Assembly: GCF_900105925.1 (NCBI RefSeq)
Contig: NZ_LT629791.1
Location: forward strand, 6,914,001 to 6,978,000
Length of the DNA: 64,000 bases
DNA from: Jiangella alkaliphila
Lineage (GTDB): Bacteria; Actinomycetota; Actinomycetes; Jiangellales; Jiangellaceae
Reading direction: 5' to 3'
Below are positions 46,730 to 55,592 of this stretch, one piece after another. The notes beneath the pieces are model-generated. The model did no database searches. It worked only from the letters and a program-made list of their open reading frames with translations, and was not told the DNA's origin. Positions within the stretch are counted from its first letter, which is position 1, and each line of letters begins with the position of its first letter. Both the position numbers and the translations under genes were made by a program.

Positions 46730-47451
46730 CCGACCAGCGCCGCGTTCTGCAGGTCGGTCAGCTCCTTGCAGCCGGTGCCGGCCAGCGCCAGCAGCGAGTC
46801 GAGCTCCTGGCGGTCGAACGGCGCGCCCTCGGCGGTCCCCTGCACCTCGATGAACCGGCCGTCGCCCGTCATGACGACGTTCATGTCGGTCTCGGCGCGG
46901 ACGTCCTCCTCGTAGCAGAGGTCGAGCAGCGGCTCGCCGTCGACGACGCCGACGGAGATGGCGGAGACGGAGTCGGTCAGCACCTTCTCCGACGACGACA
47001 GCAGGTTCTCCGAGCGCATCCACTCGACGGCGTCGTACAGCGCGAGGTAGGCGCCGGTGATGGCCGCGGTGCGGGTGCCGCCGTCGGCCTGGAGCACGTC
47101 GCAGTCGATGACCAGCGTGTTCTCGCCCAGCGCCGCGGTGTCGATGATGCCGCGCAGCGACCGGCCGATGAGCCGTGAGATCTCGTGCGTACGTCCGCCG
47201 ATGCGCCCCTTCACCGACTCGCGGTCGGAGCGGGTGTTCGTCGACCGCGGCAGCATGGCGTACTCGGCCGTCACCCAGCCCAGGCCCGAGCCCTTGCGCC
47301 AGCGCGGCACACCCTCGGTGACCGACGCGGCGCAGAGCACGCGGGTCTTGCCGAACTCCACGAGCACCGAGCCCTCGGCGTGGTCGAGCCAGCTCCGGGT
47401 GAGCCGGACGGTGCGGAGCTGGTCGGCACTGCGGCCGTCTATACGGGTCAT
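46726..47451 (-). CDS. rph: ribonuclease PH
   Basis: A 241-residue phosphorolytic 3'-5' exoribonuclease. It has [20 protein letters not shown] at the start, the phosphate-binding [26 protein letters not shown] and the [18 protein letters not shown] segment. It trims tRNA 3' ends in the cytoplasm. Its stop overlaps the GTG of rdgB. Confidence 0.97.
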   Translation of the reverse strand: MTRIDGRSADQLRTVRLTRSWLDHAEGSVLVEFGKTRVLCAASVTEGVPRWRKGSGLGWVTAEYAMLPRSTNTRSDRESVKGRIGGRTHEISRLIGRSLRGIIDTAALGENTLVIDCDVLQADGGTRTAAITGAYLALYDAVEWMRSENLLSSSEKVLTDSVSAISVGVVDGEPLLDLCYEEDVRAETDMNVVMTGDGRFIEVQGTAEGAPFDRQELDSLLALAGTGCKELTDLQNAALVG

Positions 47452-47498
47452 GCCGCCCAAGCTATCGCCTCGGCGGCCGCCACAGCGCCGACCCCCGC

Positions 47499-48494
47499 TC
47501 AGAACGTCCGGATCGCGATCTCCGCCGGCGCCGAGAACAGCGACACCAGCTCGTCGTCCAGCTTCACCAGCGTGAGCGAGACGCCGGCCATGTCCAGCGA
47601 CGTGCAGTACTCGCCGACGTAGTTGCGCCCGACGTTGATACCGCGGTCGGCGAGCTGCTGGTGCGCGCGTCCGTAGAGGATGTACAGCTCGCTGATCGGC
47701 GTGCCGCCCAGTCCGTTGATCATCAGGGCGACGTTGTCGCCGCGCTCGTAGGGCAGGTCGGTGACGACGGCCTCGAGCAGCTCGTCGACGATCTCGTTCG
47801 CGCCGGCCAGCTTCTCGCGCCGTCGGCCGGGCTCGCCGTGGATGCCGACGCCCATCTCCATCTCGTCGGCGCCGAGATCGAACAGCGGCGAGCCCTTGGC
47901 CGGCGGCGTGCACGACGTCAGCGCCATGCCCATGGTCCGGGTGACGGAGTTGACCTTGTCGCCGATGCGCACCAGCTCGTCGAGGTCCGCGCCCTGCTCC
48001 GACGCCGCGCCGACCGCCTTGATGACGAAGAAGTTGCCGGCCACGCCGCGCCGCCCGACGGTGTACGTCGAGTCCTTCACCGCGACGTCGTCGTCGACCA
48101 CGACGGTCTTGATGGTGACGCCCTCGGCCTCGGCCAGCTCGCGGCCCATGTCGAACGCCATGCGGTCGCCGGTGTAGTTGTTGATCAGGTGCAGGACGCC
48201 CTTCGACGAGTTCAGCAGCTTGCTGGTCTCGAGCACGTAGTCCATCGGCGGCGCCGAGAACACGTCACCCGGACAGGCGGCGTCGAGCATCCCCTTGCCG
48301 ACGACCATGACGTGCGCCGGCTCGTGCCCGGACCCGGAGCCCTGGACGATCGACACCTTGTCGTCGCTCGGCGCGTCGGCGCGCATGATGAGGTTGTACT
48401 CAGGCACGTATCGCAGCGTGTCCGGGTTGGCCAGCGCGATGCCCGTGAGCATCTCCGGCACGTACTGCTTCGGGTCGTTGACGAACTTCTTCAC
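47499..48494 (-). CDS. dhaK: dihydroxyacetone kinase subunit DhaK-like
   Basis: A 331-residue DhaK protein. [29 protein letters not shown] opens it. [10 protein letters not shown] and the covalent substrate His in [10 protein letters not shown] are present. It phosphorylates dihydroxyacetone or a related short ketose together with DhaL. No DhaM phosphocarrier is near, so the phosphoryl donor is open. It is the last gene of the operon aldolase-HAD-dhaL-dhaK. Confidence 0.92.
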   Translation of the reverse strand: MKKFVNDPKQYVPEMLTGIALANPDTLRYVPEYNLIMRADAPSDDKVSIVQGSGSGHEPAHVMVVGKGMLDAACPGDVFSAPPMDYVLETSKLLNSSKGVLHLINNYTGDRMAFDMGRELAEAEGVTIKTVVVDDDVAVKDSTYTVGRRGVAGNFFVIKAVGAASEQGADLDELVRIGDKVNSVTRTMGMALTSCTPPAKGSPLFDLGADEMEMGVGIHGEPGRRREKLAGANEIVDELLEAVVTDLPYERGDNVALMINGLGGTPISELYILYGRAHQQLADRGINVGRNYVGEYCTSLDMAGVSLTLVKLDDELVSLFSAPAEIAIRTF

Positions 48495-49210
48495 GGCGCC
48501 TCCTCGGGCGTGGTGGGCGTGACGGTGGGGGTGGCGTGGTCCGCCCAGCCCCCGGCGACTCGTTCGGCCATGACGGCGACGGCGACGGCGCCCGCGTCGA
48601 GCGTGCCGATGCTGCGTTCCCCCGTGTACGCAGCTCGGCCCCGCTTGGCGATCAGCTCCCGCGTCGCCTCCGCTCGTTCGCGCGCCGTCGTCGCCGCCGC
48701 CTCCAGCGCCGCCTGCCCGCCGGCTCCGGCGGCCAGTTCGGCCTCCAGCCGGTCGACGGCCGGGATCAGGGCGTCCAGCAGCGTCTTGTCGCCGACGTCG
48801 GACTGGCCGCGGGTCTTGATCCCCTCGATCGCCGCCCGCAGCATGGCGACGGCGTCGTCGGCCGTGACGGCGGTCCGGTCGCCGGCCGCCACGCCGGCGC
48901 GGATGAACGCCGTCCCCCAGATCGGCCCGGACGTGCCGCCGATGCGCCCGGTGATGGTGAGGGCGACCTTCTTCAGGAACGTGCCGACGTCGGTGCGGTC
49001 GATCGCGTCCCAGTCAGCCAGCACGATCTCGAAGCCGCGGGCCATCGAGTAGCCGAAGTCCCCGTCGCCGACGACGGCGTCGAGGTCGCCGAAGTACGTC
49101 TCGTTGTCGACCGCCGTCTGGGCGATCGTGCGGACGACGTACTCGACGGCGGGGAAAGCCGACAAGTGGCCGCCCGCCGAGGGCGCAGCCGGGGAAAAAT
49201 TGCCGTCCAT
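48491..49210 (-). CDS. dhaL: dihydroxyacetone kinase subunit DhaL-like
   Basis: A 239-residue nucleotide-binding subunit. The magnesium Asp residues are in LDAVVGDGDFGYSMARGFE, where the usual GDxDHG motif has Phe in place of His. GGTSGPIWGTAFIRAG and GDKTLLDALIPAVD are typical. This variant might mark a kinase for a sugar other than dihydroxyacetone. It overlaps dhaK by four bases. Confidence 0.9.
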   Translation of the reverse strand: MDGNFSPAAPSAGGHLSAFPAVEYVVRTIAQTAVDNETYFGDLDAVVGDGDFGYSMARGFEIVLADWDAIDRTDVGTFLKKVALTITGRIGGTSGPIWGTAFIRAGVAAGDRTAVTADDAVAMLRAAIEGIKTRGQSDVGDKTLLDALIPAVDRLEAELAAGAGGQAALEAAATTARERAEATRELIAKRGRAAYTGERSIGTLDAGAVAVAVMAERVAGGWADHATPTVTPTTPEEAP

Positions 49211-49993
49211 TCATGCCTCCTTCAGCAGCGCGGCGACGTCGTCGAGCGTGATCCACTCGCCGGGCCGGGCCGCGGAGCGGTTCGCGAGCACAGTGGTGTG
49301 CTCGCCGTCCGGGTCGCCCAGGGCGGTGACGACCAGGGCGGCCTCGGCGAAGTCCTCGTGCTCGGTGTAGCCGTTGACCGTGACCAGGCAGCGCAGCCCG
49401 GCCCCGTCGGCGGCGAGCAGCCCGTTGCGGCTGTCCTCGACCACGACGACGGCGTCAGGCTCGGCGCCGAGCCGGTCCAGTGCGAGCAGGTAGATGTCCG
49501 GCGCCGGCTTCTTGCGCGGCACGACGTCGCCGGCCAGGACGGTGAAGTCCGCGGCCCGCTCGTCCCCCACGACGTGCTCAAGGACCGCGCGCACCGACGG
49601 TTCGGCCGACGTCGACGCGACGGCGAGCGCCCAGCCGGCCGCGGCCGCCTCCTCGACCAGCCGTGCGACGCCCGGGCGGCCGGGTAGCCGGCCGGCGGCG
49701 ACCATCGCGGTGTAGAGCTCGGTCTTGCGCCGGTGCCACTGGGCCAGCAGCTCGCGCTGCCCGTCCGGGTCCGCCGGCAGCCCGTTCGCCGCGACGAACT
49801 CCGGCGTCAGCAGGCTCGCCATCCGCTCCTTGCCGCCGCCGATCAACAGCTTCTCCGCGTACTCGTCCTCGCTCCACCGCACCGGCAGGCCGAACTCGGC
49901 GAACGTCTGGTTGAACGCGGGCAGGTGGCCGTAGCGCTCGGTGTCGGCGAGGACGCCGTCGCAGTCGAAGACCAGCGCCGGCACGTCCGTCAC
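49211..49993 (-). CDS. HAD hydrolase of the aldolase-kinase operon
   Basis: A 260-residue HAD phosphatase/mutase. It has FDCDGVLADTE, a helical cap, ASTSAEPSVRAVLEHVV, RKKPAPDIYLLALDRLG and VEDSRNGLLAADGAG. The cap type is shared with beta-phosphoglucomutase and with small sugar phosphatases. It is coupled by GTGA to the aldolase gene and lies directly before dhaL. The substrate is probably a short sugar phosphate, as inferred from context. Confidence 0.88.
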   Translation of the reverse strand: MTDVPALVFDCDGVLADTERYGHLPAFNQTFAEFGLPVRWSEDEYAEKLLIGGGKERMASLLTPEFVAANGLPADPDGQRELLAQWHRRKTELYTAMVAAGRLPGRPGVARLVEEAAAAGWALAVASTSAEPSVRAVLEHVVGDERAADFTVLAGDVVPRKKPAPDIYLLALDRLGAEPDAVVVVEDSRNGLLAADGAGLRCLVTVNGYTEHEDFAEAALVVTALGDPDGEHTTVLANRSAARPGEWITLDDVAALLKEA

Positions 49994-50850
49994 CACGCCT
50001 TCCCGGCGCTGCCGAACTGCCGCATGAACCCCGCGGCCATGCCCAGCACGTCGCCGCGGACGTGCGTGAACAGCGACGGCGGGTCCCAGCTGTCGCGCTG
50101 TTCGGCGTCGCGCAGGTACGCCAGGTTCGACTGCATGAACGTCACCTTGAGCGCCGTCGAGATGTTCACCTTCGCGCAGCCGCGGGCGATGAGGTCGGCG
50201 AACTGCTCGTCGGACATCCCGGTGCCGCCGTGCAGGGCGATCGGGATCGGCTCGGCCTCGACGATGTCCGTCACCCGCTGCGCGTCGAGCTTCGGCGCCG
50301 CCTTGTAGCGTCCGTGCGCGTTGCCGATGGCCGGCGCGAACACGTCCACGCCGGTCGTGCGGATGAACGTCAGCGCCGTCTCCAGCGTCTGCCGCTCCGC
50401 CTCCTCGTCCGAGCCGACGCCGTCCTCGACGCCGGTGATCGACTCGATCTCGCCCTCGACGTGCGCGCCCAGCGCGTGCGCCTCCTTCACGACGTCGACG
50501 GTCTGGCGCTGGTTCTCCTGTACCGGCAGCCGCGACGCGTCGAAGAGGACGCTGTTCCAGCCCTTGCGCAGGCAGTCGGTGATGACCTCGCGCTCCGGGC
50601 AGTGATCCAGGTGCAGCGCGACGGGGACGTCGATGCCGGCGGTCAGCTCCCGCCACATCGCGAAGAGCAGGTCCAGCCCGATCGACTTCACCGTCTTCAC
50701 CGACGTCTGGACGATCACCGGCGCCCGCTCCTGGACCGCCGCCGCGAGGACGGCCTCCATGCTCAGGTCGTTGACGATGTTGATGGCCGCGACGCCGTAG
50801 CGTTCGGCGAAGGCCCGGTCCAGGATCTCCCGTGTCGGCACGACCGCCAC
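49990..50850 (-). CDS. class II (zinc) fructose-bisphosphate-type aldolase
   Basis: A 286-residue class II aldolase of the tagatose/fructose-bisphosphate family. Zinc ligands are in ALHLDHCPE, in IGNAHGRYK and in LHGGTGMSDEQF. It normally cleaves ketose bisphosphates to dihydroxyacetone phosphate plus an aldehyde. The GTG at 50850 has AGGGGG eight bases upstream; the GTG at 50859 sits too close to it. With the HAD, DhaL and DhaK genes it forms a catabolic operon whose sugar is unknown. Confidence 0.9.
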   Translation of the reverse strand: MAVVPTREILDRAFAERYGVAAINIVNDLSMEAVLAAAVQERAPVIVQTSVKTVKSIGLDLLFAMWRELTAGIDVPVALHLDHCPEREVITDCLRKGWNSVLFDASRLPVQENQRQTVDVVKEAHALGAHVEGEIESITGVEDGVGSDEEAERQTLETALTFIRTTGVDVFAPAIGNAHGRYKAAPKLDAQRVTDIVEAEPIPIALHGGTGMSDEQFADLIARGCAKVNISTALKVTFMQSNLAYLRDAEQRDSWDPPSLFTHVRGDVLGMAAGFMRQFGSAGKAW

Positions 50851-50942
50851 CCGGCCCACCCCCTTTGCTGGCTGCTTCCGACGTTAGGCGGGGCGCGGGG
50901 GCGGCGCCTCGGGGAACCTCCCCGTCTGTGTGCGGGATCTCC

Positions 50943-52736
50943 CTACCGCCGGGCCGCGCCGCGGGCGGCGACCTCCGTGCGGCTGCTGGCGCCGGTCTTG
51001 CGCAGGACGGCGCCGACGTGCTTCTCGACCGTCTTGACGGAGATGTTCAGCCGCTCGGCGATCTGCTTGTCGCGCAGCCCGCGTTCCAGCAGGTCACGGA
51101 CCTCGCGCTCGCGGACGGTGAGCGCGGCGCCGTCCGCGTCGGGCACGGCCGGCCGGGGCAGGCCGTCGCGGACGCTGGCCGAGAGGGTGATGCCGCCGTG
51201 CGCCGCCGCGAGCACCGCGCGGGCCAGCTCGGGTCCGTCGGCGTCCGGTCCGACGCAGCCGCGGGCGCCGGCTCGCAGCGCCTGGCCGACGATCGGGTCG
51301 CCCGCCGTCGCGCCCAGCAGCAGGACCGCCGCGCCGGGGTCCTCGGCGACCAGCTGCCGGGTGCACTCGACCCCGTCATGGCCGCCCAGGTAGGCGTCGA
51401 CCAGCACAACGTCGGGGCGCAGCAGCCGGTACGCGTCGAGCAGCGCGGGCGCGCTGTCGATCTCGGCGACCACCTGCACCCCCGGCTCGGCGGCCGCGAG
51501 CAGCCGGGCCAGGCCGGCCCGCGTGACCGGCTGGTCGTCGACGACGAGGACGCGCAGCCGGGGCGCCGCCGTCCCGTCCGGGTCACCGGTCTCGGCCGGC
51601 TGGTACGGCAGGCCGGCGCGGATCTGCGTCCCCCAGCCCGGCGTCGACTCGACCTCGACGGTGCCGCCGTAGGTCCGGGTCCGGGCGACGATGCCGCGCA
51701 GGCCGAAGCCGTGGCCCGGCTGCTGGGACGCGGCCCGGTCGAAGCCGCGGCCGTCGTCCTGCACCATGAGCACCAGCTCGTCCGGCCCGTACACCACCCC
51801 GACCCGCGCCGACGACGCCGCCGCGTGCTGGACGATGTTCGTCAGCGCCTCCTGCACGATGCGGAACGCCTGGTGCGCCAGCTCCGGCGTCAGGGGCGCC
51901 GGCTGCCCCGCGACGACCAGCTTCGCGTCGAGGTTCCCGGTCGCTCGTGCCCAGGCGACCTCGACGCCGATGGCCTCCTCCAGCGAGTGGCCCTCCAGCA
52001 GCGACGGTGGCAGCCCCAGCGCCGTGCGCCGCGACTCCGCCAGCGCACCGCGGGCCGCCTCGCGCGCGGCCGCCAGCCTGCCGCCGTCCTGCTCCGTCGC
52101 CCCTTCGAGGTGGACGAGCACGGCGGCGAGGCCCTGCGCGACGCTGTCGTGCACCTCTCTGACCAGCCGCTCCCGCTCGGCGGCGGTGGCCTCGGCGCGG
52201 GTGCGCTCCTCCAGCTGCTCGTGCATGCGCGCGTTGACGATCGCGATGGCGGCGTGCTTGGCGAACAGCTCCAGCAGCCGCGCGTCGTCGTCGGTGAAGG
52301 TCCGATCGGGATCCCGGCTGAAGACGATGCAGGCGCCGATGACGCTGTCGCGCCAGGCGATCGGCACCCCGATGACCCCGTGCAGCGTGGCGCGGTCGGC
52401 CGGCGACACGTGCCCGCCGGGGACCTGGGCGTACTCGGCGAAGACCAGCGGCGCGCGGGCGGCGACGACCGCGCCGGTCATGCCCTCGGACAGCGGGAAG
52501 CTGCGGCCCGACTGGCAGGCGATGCCGAAGTCGGCCTCCTTGCGGTACACGCCCGCGGTCTCGTCGACGCTGCAGATCGAGCCGGCGTCCGCGCCGAGGA
52601 GCTCCACCGAACGGCGCAGGATCCGGTCGAGCAGCGGGCGGAGCGAGAACTTGCCGGCCAGGTCCTCGACCACCGACGCCAGCGCGTCGGCGCGCGCCTC
52701 AGCCGTGCGCTCGACCTCGTGCCTGCGTTGACCCAC
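50943..52736 (-). CDS. GAF-histidine kinase-receiver-LuxR fusion protein
   Basis: A 597-residue single chain with a whole two-component system. A GAF domain spans residues about 25-170. A HisKA_3 helix follows with His196 in REVHDSVAQGLAAVL, then an ATPase domain (ALTNIVQHA, DDGRGFD, GFGLRGI). A receiver has its acceptor Asp at about 447 in VLVDAYL. A LuxR-type DNA-binding domain (LTVREREVRDLLERGLRDKQIAERLNISVKTVEKHV) ends it. The receiver lacks the conserved Lys near GARGCVGPD. The GTG at 52736 has GGAGGGG upstream; the ATG at 52775 does not. It lies upstream of the aldolase operon and may control it. Confidence 0.9.
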   Translation of the reverse strand: MGQRRHEVERTAEARADALASVVEDLAGKFSLRPLLDRILRRSVELLGADAGSICSVDETAGVYRKEADFGIACQSGRSFPLSEGMTGAVVAARAPLVFAEYAQVPGGHVSPADRATLHGVIGVPIAWRDSVIGACIVFSRDPDRTFTDDDARLLELFAKHAAIAIVNARMHEQLEERTRAEATAAERERLVREVHDSVAQGLAAVLVHLEGATEQDGGRLAAAREAARGALAESRRTALGLPPSLLEGHSLEEAIGVEVAWARATGNLDAKLVVAGQPAPLTPELAHQAFRIVQEALTNIVQHAAASSARVGVVYGPDELVLMVQDDGRGFDRAASQQPGHGFGLRGIVARTRTYGGTVEVESTPGWGTQIRAGLPYQPAETGDPDGTAAPRLRVLVVDDQPVTRAGLARLLAAAEPGVQVVAEIDSAPALLDAYRLLRPDVVLVDAYLGGHDGVECTRQLVAEDPGAAVLLLGATAGDPIVGQALRAGARGCVGPDADGPELARAVLAAAHGGITLSASVRDGLPRPAVPDADGAALTVREREVRDLLERGLRDKQIAERLNISVKTVEKHVGAVLRKTGASSRTEVAARGAARR

Positions 52737-52805
52737 GGCCCCTCCACGGCGGTGTGGGAAGCTCTCGCCTCGCATCGTACGCCGCGAAAATGCCCCGCAA
52801 CGTGT

Positions 52806-52843
52806 TTACGAAACTTACGAAGCGAGTTACGATTGTTTCGTAA
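52806..52843. promoter_or_regulatory. four TTACGA repeats, toxin-antitoxin operator
   Basis: TTACGAA at 52806 and 52815, TTACGAT at 52827 and the inverse TTCGTAA at 52837-52843. They lie in an AT-richer stretch 17-55 bp before the antitoxin start. This looks like a multi-site operator for cooperative autorepression by the antitoxin. Confidence 0.75.
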
Positions 52844-52860
52844 TTGAGGAGGGCGCAGTC

Positions 52861-53388
52861 GTGGCAATGGAGCAGCAGACCTATCTACCTGAGCAATCCG
52901 AGCAGCTCGCCGATGTGCTGAGCTTCCTCGACGCACACGAGCGTGTCCACGGCGCCCGACCGGCGACACGCTACCTGCTGGTCGGAGCCGACGAGCACGA
53001 CAGCGTCGAGGTTCCCGCGTCCATCCACCGCGCGCTGCGGCAGATCGTCGAGGCGCTGCAGGCCGGCAAGGCGGTCACGGTGGTCCCGCAGAACAAGCTG
53101 CTCACCACCCAGCAGGCGGCGGACCTCCTGGGTGTCAGTCGCCCGACGGTGGTCAAGCTGATCGACGACAGCGTGCTCCCTGCGGAGACGCCGGGCAAGC
53201 GCCGCCGCATGGTCAAGCTCGACGACCTGTTGCGGTACCGGACACAACGCCGCGAACAGCAGTACCGCGCGTTGCTGGAGACCTCGGTCGACTACGACGA
53301 TGTCGAGGACAGCCCGGAGGTCATGGCCGAGGAGTTCCGCCGCATCCGCGCCGAAGTCGCCGCAAAGCGGTCGCACCACGACCGCTGA
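52861..53388 (+). CDS. antitoxin with excisionase-type helix-turn-helix
   Basis: A 175-residue protein. The middle is a MerR/excisionase-like DNA-binding domain: LLTTQQAADLLGVSRPTVVKLIDDSVLPAETPGKRRRMVKLDDLLRYR (residues 80-127). The C-terminal acidic helix (SVDYDDVEDSPEVMAEEFRRIRAEVAAKR) is likely the toxin-binding tail. GGAGGG seven bases before GTG 52861 supports the start. It is the partner of the PIN toxin that follows 18 bp later. Confidence 0.88.
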   Translation: MAMEQQTYLPEQSEQLADVLSFLDAHERVHGARPATRYLLVGADEHDSVEVPASIHRALRQIVEALQAGKAVTVVPQNKLLTTQQAADLLGVSRPTVVKLIDDSVLPAETPGKRRRMVKLDDLLRYRTQRREQQYRALLETSVDYDDVEDSPEVMAEEFRRIRAEVAAKRSHHDR

Positions 53389-53406
53389 TCTTGCCAAGAT
53401 GGCCGC

Positions 53407-53985
53407 ATGTTCGCGGCGGTCCTCGACACCTGCGTGCTGTGGCCCAGCCTGCAGCGCGACTTCATATTGTCCATGGCGATCGAGGGCCTGTACCGGCCGC
53501 TCTGGAGCGACGCCATCCTCGCCGAACTGCACCGCCACGAGGTACTCAAGCTGGAGAGACGTGGCGCGGACCCCGACGAGGCGGCCGAGCGTGCCGACCA
53601 CCTGATCAACCAGATGCGCCGTTACTTCGATGACGCACTGGTGATCGGGTGGGACGGGCTCGACGGGACGTACGGCCTCCCCGATCCCGACGACGAGCAC
53701 GTCGTCGCCGCTGCCGTCGTAGGAGGTGCTGGGGCGATCGTCACCGACAACGTCAAGGACTTCCCCGCGGAGGTCGTGCCGTCACACCTTCAGATTCTCA
53801 GCGCTCAGGAGTTCGCCGCCAACACCGCCGATGTCGACCCCAGCCGAGCCGCCCAGGCGCTCCAGGTGCTCGCGAGGCGCCACCAGAGGCCCCCGCGTAC
53901 CGCCGCGGAGCTGCTGGACCTGCTCGTCCGCCGCTACCAGATGACCGAGGTGGGCGAGATCCTCGCGCCGGTGATCGAGCCCTAG
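53407..53985 (+). CDS. PIN-domain toxin ribonuclease
   Basis: A 192-residue PIN protein. The metal-binding acids are Asp7 in AVLDTCVLWP, Glu40 in ILAELHRHE, the Asp pair in LPDPDDEHVVAAAV and Asp114 in VTDNVKDFP. PIN toxins cleave RNA, and the antitoxin upstream blocks them. The protein is longer than VapC, with a C-terminal helical extension of about 60 residues. It is convergent with the SGNH hydrolase gene, with a 4-bp overlap. Confidence 0.9.
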   Translation: MFAAVLDTCVLWPSLQRDFILSMAIEGLYRPLWSDAILAELHRHEVLKLERRGADPDEAAERADHLINQMRRYFDDALVIGWDGLDGTYGLPDPDDEHVVAAAVVGGAGAIVTDNVKDFPAEVVPSHLQILSAQEFAANTADVDPSRAAQALQVLARRHQRPPRTAAELLDLLVRRYQMTEVGEILAPVIEP

Positions 53986-54761
53986 GACGCGGGCGACCGC
54001 TCGGCGAGGCGGGCGCGGCGGAGGAGCTCGCGGCCGGCGAGGGTGGCCGCCCAGGGGACGAGGTCGCGGGCCTTGCGGCCGGCCCAGGGGACGCCCTCGA
54101 CGAGCATCCAGCGCAGGTCGGCGAGCGGCGTCGGAGGCAGCCCGCCGGACGCCGTCAGGGAAGGCAGCTCGGCGACCGGCCAGCCGGCGTCGCGCAGCTG
54201 GACGGCGAAGGCGTGCGCCAGCCGCCGGTGCCCGAGCTCGGACGGGTGCAGCCGGTCGACGCTCCAGTTGGCGCGCTCGTAGATCCACGAAACGGAGGTG
54301 AGGTCGACCCGCACGCCGCCGAACCGCTCGTACACCTCGTCGTAGATCTCGTTGAGCGCGCAGAGCCGCCGCCACAGCGGCCGGCCGAGCAGCGGCGGCA
54401 GCCCGAACACCCGGGCGTGGTTGTGCACGCGCGCCGTCAGCAGCGTCGCGCCCGAACCGGTCAGCGCCGCCGCGGTCTCCGTCAGGTGGGCGCGGACGAC
54501 GGCGGGCGCGAAGTCCGAGCGCATGGTGTCGTTGACGCCGACCAGCAGGCAGGCGAGGTCGGGCCGCAGCTCCAGCGCCGCCGCGAGCTGACCGTGCCTG
54601 ACGTGTGGAGTGCGGGCGCCGCTCACCGCGAGGTTGGTGTACTCAGACGTCGGAAACGTGGCCGCCAGCAGGCCGGCGAAACCGCGCCAGCTCCCGTCCG
54701 GCAACGGGTCGCCCATGCCGCACACGGTCGAGTCGCCCAGCGCGACCAAGCGAACGCTCAC
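53982..54761 (-). CDS. SGNH/GDSL hydrolase
   Basis: A 259-residue esterase-like enzyme. Block I is ALGDSTVCGMGD with the nucleophile Ser, block II has NLAVSGARTP, block III is VGVNDTM and block V has DRLHPSELGH with the Asp-His pair. There is no signal peptide. The substrate is unknown; acyl esters or carbohydrate acetates are common for the family. It is divergent from the sortase gene. Confidence 0.9.
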   Translation of the reverse strand: MSVRLVALGDSTVCGMGDPLPDGSWRGFAGLLAATFPTSEYTNLAVSGARTPHVRHGQLAAALELRPDLACLLVGVNDTMRSDFAPAVVRAHLTETAAALTGSGATLLTARVHNHARVFGLPPLLGRPLWRRLCALNEIYDEVYERFGGVRVDLTSVSWIYERANWSVDRLHPSELGHRRLAHAFAVQLRDAGWPVAELPSLTASGGLPPTPLADLRWMLVEGVPWAGRKARDLVPWAATLAGRELLRRARLAERSPAS

Positions 54762-54851
54762 GGATCTTCACGATGACACGATCACGTGGCCAGCCGGCGA
54801 ACACCATGAATCGCCTGCGTACCGAGGGTGTGACGGGTTACCTTCGGGACC

Positions 54852-55592
54852 GTGCAGCGCAGGGCGGCGCCGAGGCATCGCCGGGCGGCCCGGACGGGGG
54901 TCCCCGGCCGCCGCACGCTGTTCGCGGCCGCCGGGATCGCCGGCGAGCTGCTGCTCACCGCCGGCGCACTGGTGCTGCTGTTCGTCGTCTACACGTTCTG
55001 GGGCACCGGCCTGCAGACCGCGGCCGCCCAGGACGACCTGCGCGACCAGTTCCAGCAGCACCTGCTCACCCGCTCGGACGAGCCGGCCGAGACCGACGGC
55101 GCGGAGGCCGAGCCGGCGCCGCTGGAGCTCGGCGACGCTTACGGCATCCTGCGCATCCCGCGCTTCGGCGACGACTGGGAGCGCATCGTCATCGAGGGCA
55201 CCGACCCCGGCGACCTCAAGGACGGCCCGGGTCACTACGTCGACAGCGTCGACCCCGGCCAGCTGGGCAACTTCGCCGTCGCCGCGCACCGGTCCGGCCA
55301 CGGCGAACCGTTCGCCGAGTTCGCCGAGCTGCGCGAGGGCGACATCGTCGAGATGGAGACGGTCGACGGCGTGTTCCGGTACGAGCTGGACGACGCGCCC
55401 GGCGGCGACAACGACGGCAACGTCATCGAGGCGACGGAGCTGTGGGTGGTCGACCCGGTGCCAGGCGAGCCGACCGAGACCGAGCCCACCGAGGCCCGGC
55501 TGACGCTGACGACGTGCTGGCCGCGGTGGGGGTCGGAGAAGCGGATGTACGCGACCGGCGTGCTCGTCGACGAGGCGCCGCGGGATCAGTAG
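54852..55592 (+). CDS. srtE: class E sortase
   Basis: A 246-residue sortase. The membrane helix is at residues 25-48. The catalytic His146 is in AVAAHRSGHG, Cys222 in LTLTTCWPRWG and Arg231 in SEKRMYATG. The TTCWPRW pattern is that of class E enzymes of actinobacteria, which usually recognise LAXTG. It attaches surface proteins to the peptidoglycan. No LAXTG substrate is encoded nearby. It is convergent with the PIG-L deacetylase gene, with a 7-bp overlap. Confidence 0.93.
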   Translation: MQRRAAPRHRRAARTGVPGRRTLFAAAGIAGELLLTAGALVLLFVVYTFWGTGLQTAAAQDDLRDQFQQHLLTRSDEPAETDGAEAEPAPLELGDAYGILRIPRFGDDWERIVIEGTDPGDLKDGPGHYVDSVDPGQLGNFAVAAHRSGHGEPFAEFAELREGDIVEMETVDGVFRYELDDAPGGDNDGNVIEATELWVVDPVPGEPTETEPTEARLTLTTCWPRWGSEKRMYATGVLVDEAPRDQ

